From assembly GCF_004361855.1 (NCBI RefSeq), contig NZ_SNWQ01000015.1:186001-250000 (forward strand): a DNA stretch of 64,000 nucleotides, read 5' to 3'. Within the stretch, counting starts at the first letter, position 1. Every line of letters starts with the position of its first letter. Both the position numbers and the translations under genes were made by a program. Source of the stretch: Kribbella caucasensis (GTDB lineage Bacteria; Actinomycetota; Actinomycetes; Propionibacteriales; Kribbellaceae). Shown here one piece after another: positions 62,432 through 64,000 of this stretch. The notes under the pieces were generated by a model. The model saw nothing but the letters and a program-made list of their open reading frames with translations, did no database searches and was not told where the DNA came from.

Positions 62432-64000
62432 CTGTCCACCCTGACCACAGTCGAGCCGGAGCCGTCGGCGCCGTCGGTGTAGGTCAGTTGGCCTAGGTAC
62501 CGGGTGCCGGCGGTTAGGCCGGTCCAGGTTGCGGTGACGGAGACCTGTCCTGCGACCTGGACCGTCTGCGTGGCAGGGTCCACGGTCAGGTTGCCCGCGG
62601 ACGTGGCGAGCTCCCAGTGGTTCAGCTTGACGGTCTGCTCGCTTGCGCCGGCGTAGAGGTCGACGTACACGTCGTACGAACCACCCGCGGGAGCAGGGAG
62701 GTTCACCTCCTCCTCGGCCGAGCCGCCCGTGCTGGAACCCAGCAGGGTCGTAGTGCCGGCCTTGTAGACGAAGACGTCGAGGTCGGTGCCGGCCGGGTAG
62801 TCCGCGTCGAAGGTGGAGAAGCGCGCGTACTTCGTGCCCTCCGGAACGCTCACCGTGAACTTGGCGACGTGCTCGTTGGCCGCCGGGCTGCCGGTCGGGA
62901 AGCTGACGCCGCCGGGGTTCTTGAGCGCGGCCTGTTCGGTGGCAGCCGCTGTCAGGCCGATCGCCGAGGTCTGCAGCGTGCCCGAGTACCCCGCGGTGAG
63001 CGGGACCTCGACCGAACCGCTGGTGCCAGTGCCGTTGACCTGGACCGGCGCCTTGACCGTCAGCGGCCGCACCGCGAGCGTGCTGCTCACCGTGTGCTCG
63101 GCGGAACGCCAGTTGAGCTTGCCGAACGAGTACTGCTCCAGAGGCGCACCGTTGTGCTCGAACGTCACCTGGTACTTCGCCGTCGCGCCCGGCAGCACGA
63201 CCAGGATCTTCGGGCTGACCGTGACCTTGACGCCGGTCATCCCCTCGACCTTCGGGAAGTAGACCTCGGGCAGCTGGCCCACGTTGCGCACGGTCCGCTG
63301 GACCGTCTGCTTGCCGGCCAGGTCGCCGATCGAGACGGTCGGGTAATTCAGGTTGCTCGGGTCGATCTTGCCCTTCGCACACAGCTCGTGCGTCTCGGCC
63401 ACCTGTCCGGATCCGCAGACGAAGCGCGCCCAGTCGTCGTACGACGAGTCGTAGACCAGGCCCGGGTCCATCGCCCGCTTCGGCTGGATCTGGCCGGCGC
63501 CGTACCCGAACGGGTTGCCCGCGGAACCGGAGTCGTTCTTGATCGGGTCGCCGTTGGTGTCGCGATCGTTGGCGCTGGTGAGCAGGGCCGACTTGATCGC
63601 CATCGGGGACCAGTTCGGGTACCGGCCCTTCAACACGGCGGCTGCCCCGGCGACATGCGGCGCGGCCATCGACGTACCGCTCATGAACGCGTACTCCCCG
63701 CCGGCCGCGCTGAACGCGGAGGTCGCGGCGAGCACGTTCGTGCCCGGCGCCATGACGTCCGGCTTCAGCAGATCGCCGTTCCCGGCCAGGGACGGACCAC
63801 GACTGGAGGAGCTGGCGACCTTCGGGGCGTTCACCCGGACGGTCTGGGCCGCGCCGATCTGGGCGGTCGGGTTCGCGGTACCGCCGACATACGTCTTGAT
63901 CTCCGGGCCGGCCACGTGGTCCAGGTGGGCCGTCGGAACCGAGTGCAGGTCGGAGTCGAGCGTGCCCGCGACGACGTTGACCAGGATCATGCCGACGCCG
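62428..64000 (-). CDS. Subtilisin-like S8 serine protease, C-terminal part
   Basis: The gene continues past the right end. About 524 residues are visible: the catalytic Ser in GTSMAAPHVAGAAAVL with DVMAPGTNVLAA, the SSRGPSLAG block, then a linker and C-terminal beta-rich domains (a fibronectin-like NVGQLPEVYFPKVEG and a PPC-like FSTFDADYPAGTDLDVFVYKAG). The catalytic Asp and His and any signal peptide lie outside. Probably a secreted protease. Confidence 0.92.
   Translation of the reverse strand, partial: GVGMILVNVVAGTLDSDLHSVPTAHLDHVAGPEIKTYVGGTANPTAQIGAAQTVRVNAPKVASSSSRGPSLAGNGDLLKPDVMAPGTNVLAATSAFSAAGGEYAFMSGTSMAAPHVAGAAAVLKGRYPNWSPMAIKSALLTSANDRDTNGDPIKNDSGSAGNPFGYGAGQIQPKRAMDPGLVYDSSYDDWARFVCGSGQVAETHELCAKGKIDPSNLNYPTVSIGDLAGKQTVQRTVRNVGQLPEVYFPKVEGMTGVKVTVSPKILVVLPGATAKYQVTFEHNGAPLEQYSFGKLNWRSAEHTVSSTLAVRPLTVKAPVQVNGTGTSGSVEVPLTAGYSGTLQTSAIGLTAAATEQAALKNPGGVSFPTGSPAANEHVAKFTVSVPEGTKYARFSTFDADYPAGTDLDVFVYKAGTTTLLGSSTGGSAEEEVNLPAPAGGSYDVYVDLYAGASEQTVKLNHWELATSAGNLTVDPATQTVQVAGQVSVTATWTGLTAGTRYLGQLTYTDGADGSGSTVVRVDS

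Overview
The window is about 70 percent GC throughout, rich in ATGA/GTGA stop-start overlaps and leaderless start codons, and carries mycothiol and F420 type enzymes. These point to a soil actinobacterium; the combined gene content fits Nocardioidaceae/Kribbellaceae (a Kribbella-like genome), which is inference and was not searched. I see no rRNA, tRNA or CRISPR array, and no gene-free stretch longer than about 300 bases.

Backbone. On the minus strand lies the conserved actinobacterial block lepA (57.8-59.6 kb), hemW (44-45 kb), hrcA-dnaJ-rsmE (24.3-27.2 kb), phoH-ybeY-CBS/CorC-like protein-cytidine deaminase-like protein-era (15.3-19.4 kb), recO (7.8 kb) and uppS (3.8 kb). Accessory genes are spliced between these anchors. 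leuA carries a short leader peptide with four leucine codons and an overlapping hairpin. hrcA carries a perfect-arm CIRCE element.

0-15 kb: end of a Fur-family gene, a MerR regulator with an aldo/keto reductase, a mycothiol-dependent formaldehyde oxidation pair, a VapBC module, a secreted protein plus lipoprotein, a VbhA-like antitoxin with a truncated Fic fragment hanging off recO, an SDR/aldo-keto reductase pair, leuA, an F420-type flavin protein, TetR and two acetyltransferase genes.

19-24 kb: an ECF sigma factor with its own GGAAC-N16-CGTC promoter and a membrane partner, then a four-gene secreted protein/lipoprotein/response regulator/histidine kinase operon. 27-40 kb: sugar-type oxidoreductase plus ThuA, a metallo-beta-lactamase protein, an NCS1 permease, two decayed genes (a frameshifted metallopeptidase and a nucleotidyltransferase with an internal stop), a DUF3097-type gene, a large patatin-like protein, a lipoprotein/membrane pair, and a second VapBC-like pair whose toxin lacks the first catalytic aspartate.

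40-45 kb: a LacI regulator and a sugar-binding lipoprotein separated by a 1.42 kb IS701-type element. The element landed exactly on the stop codon of the binding-protein gene, and its transposase has an in-frame C CCA AAA slippery heptamer. 45-50 kb: a merR-merB(fusion)-merB operon without merA, a ClpN-domain/HTH pair with a four-half-site operator, and a TetR-controlled pair of SMR efflux subunits. 50-64 kb: fatty acyl-CoA ligase, asd, a hexuronate module (tautomerase, kduI, kduD, IclR regulator) with two matching palindromes, MOSC protein, two APH-fold kinases around lepA, a second ECF sigma/membrane partner pair, and the C-terminal part of a subtilisin-like protease that runs off the right edge.
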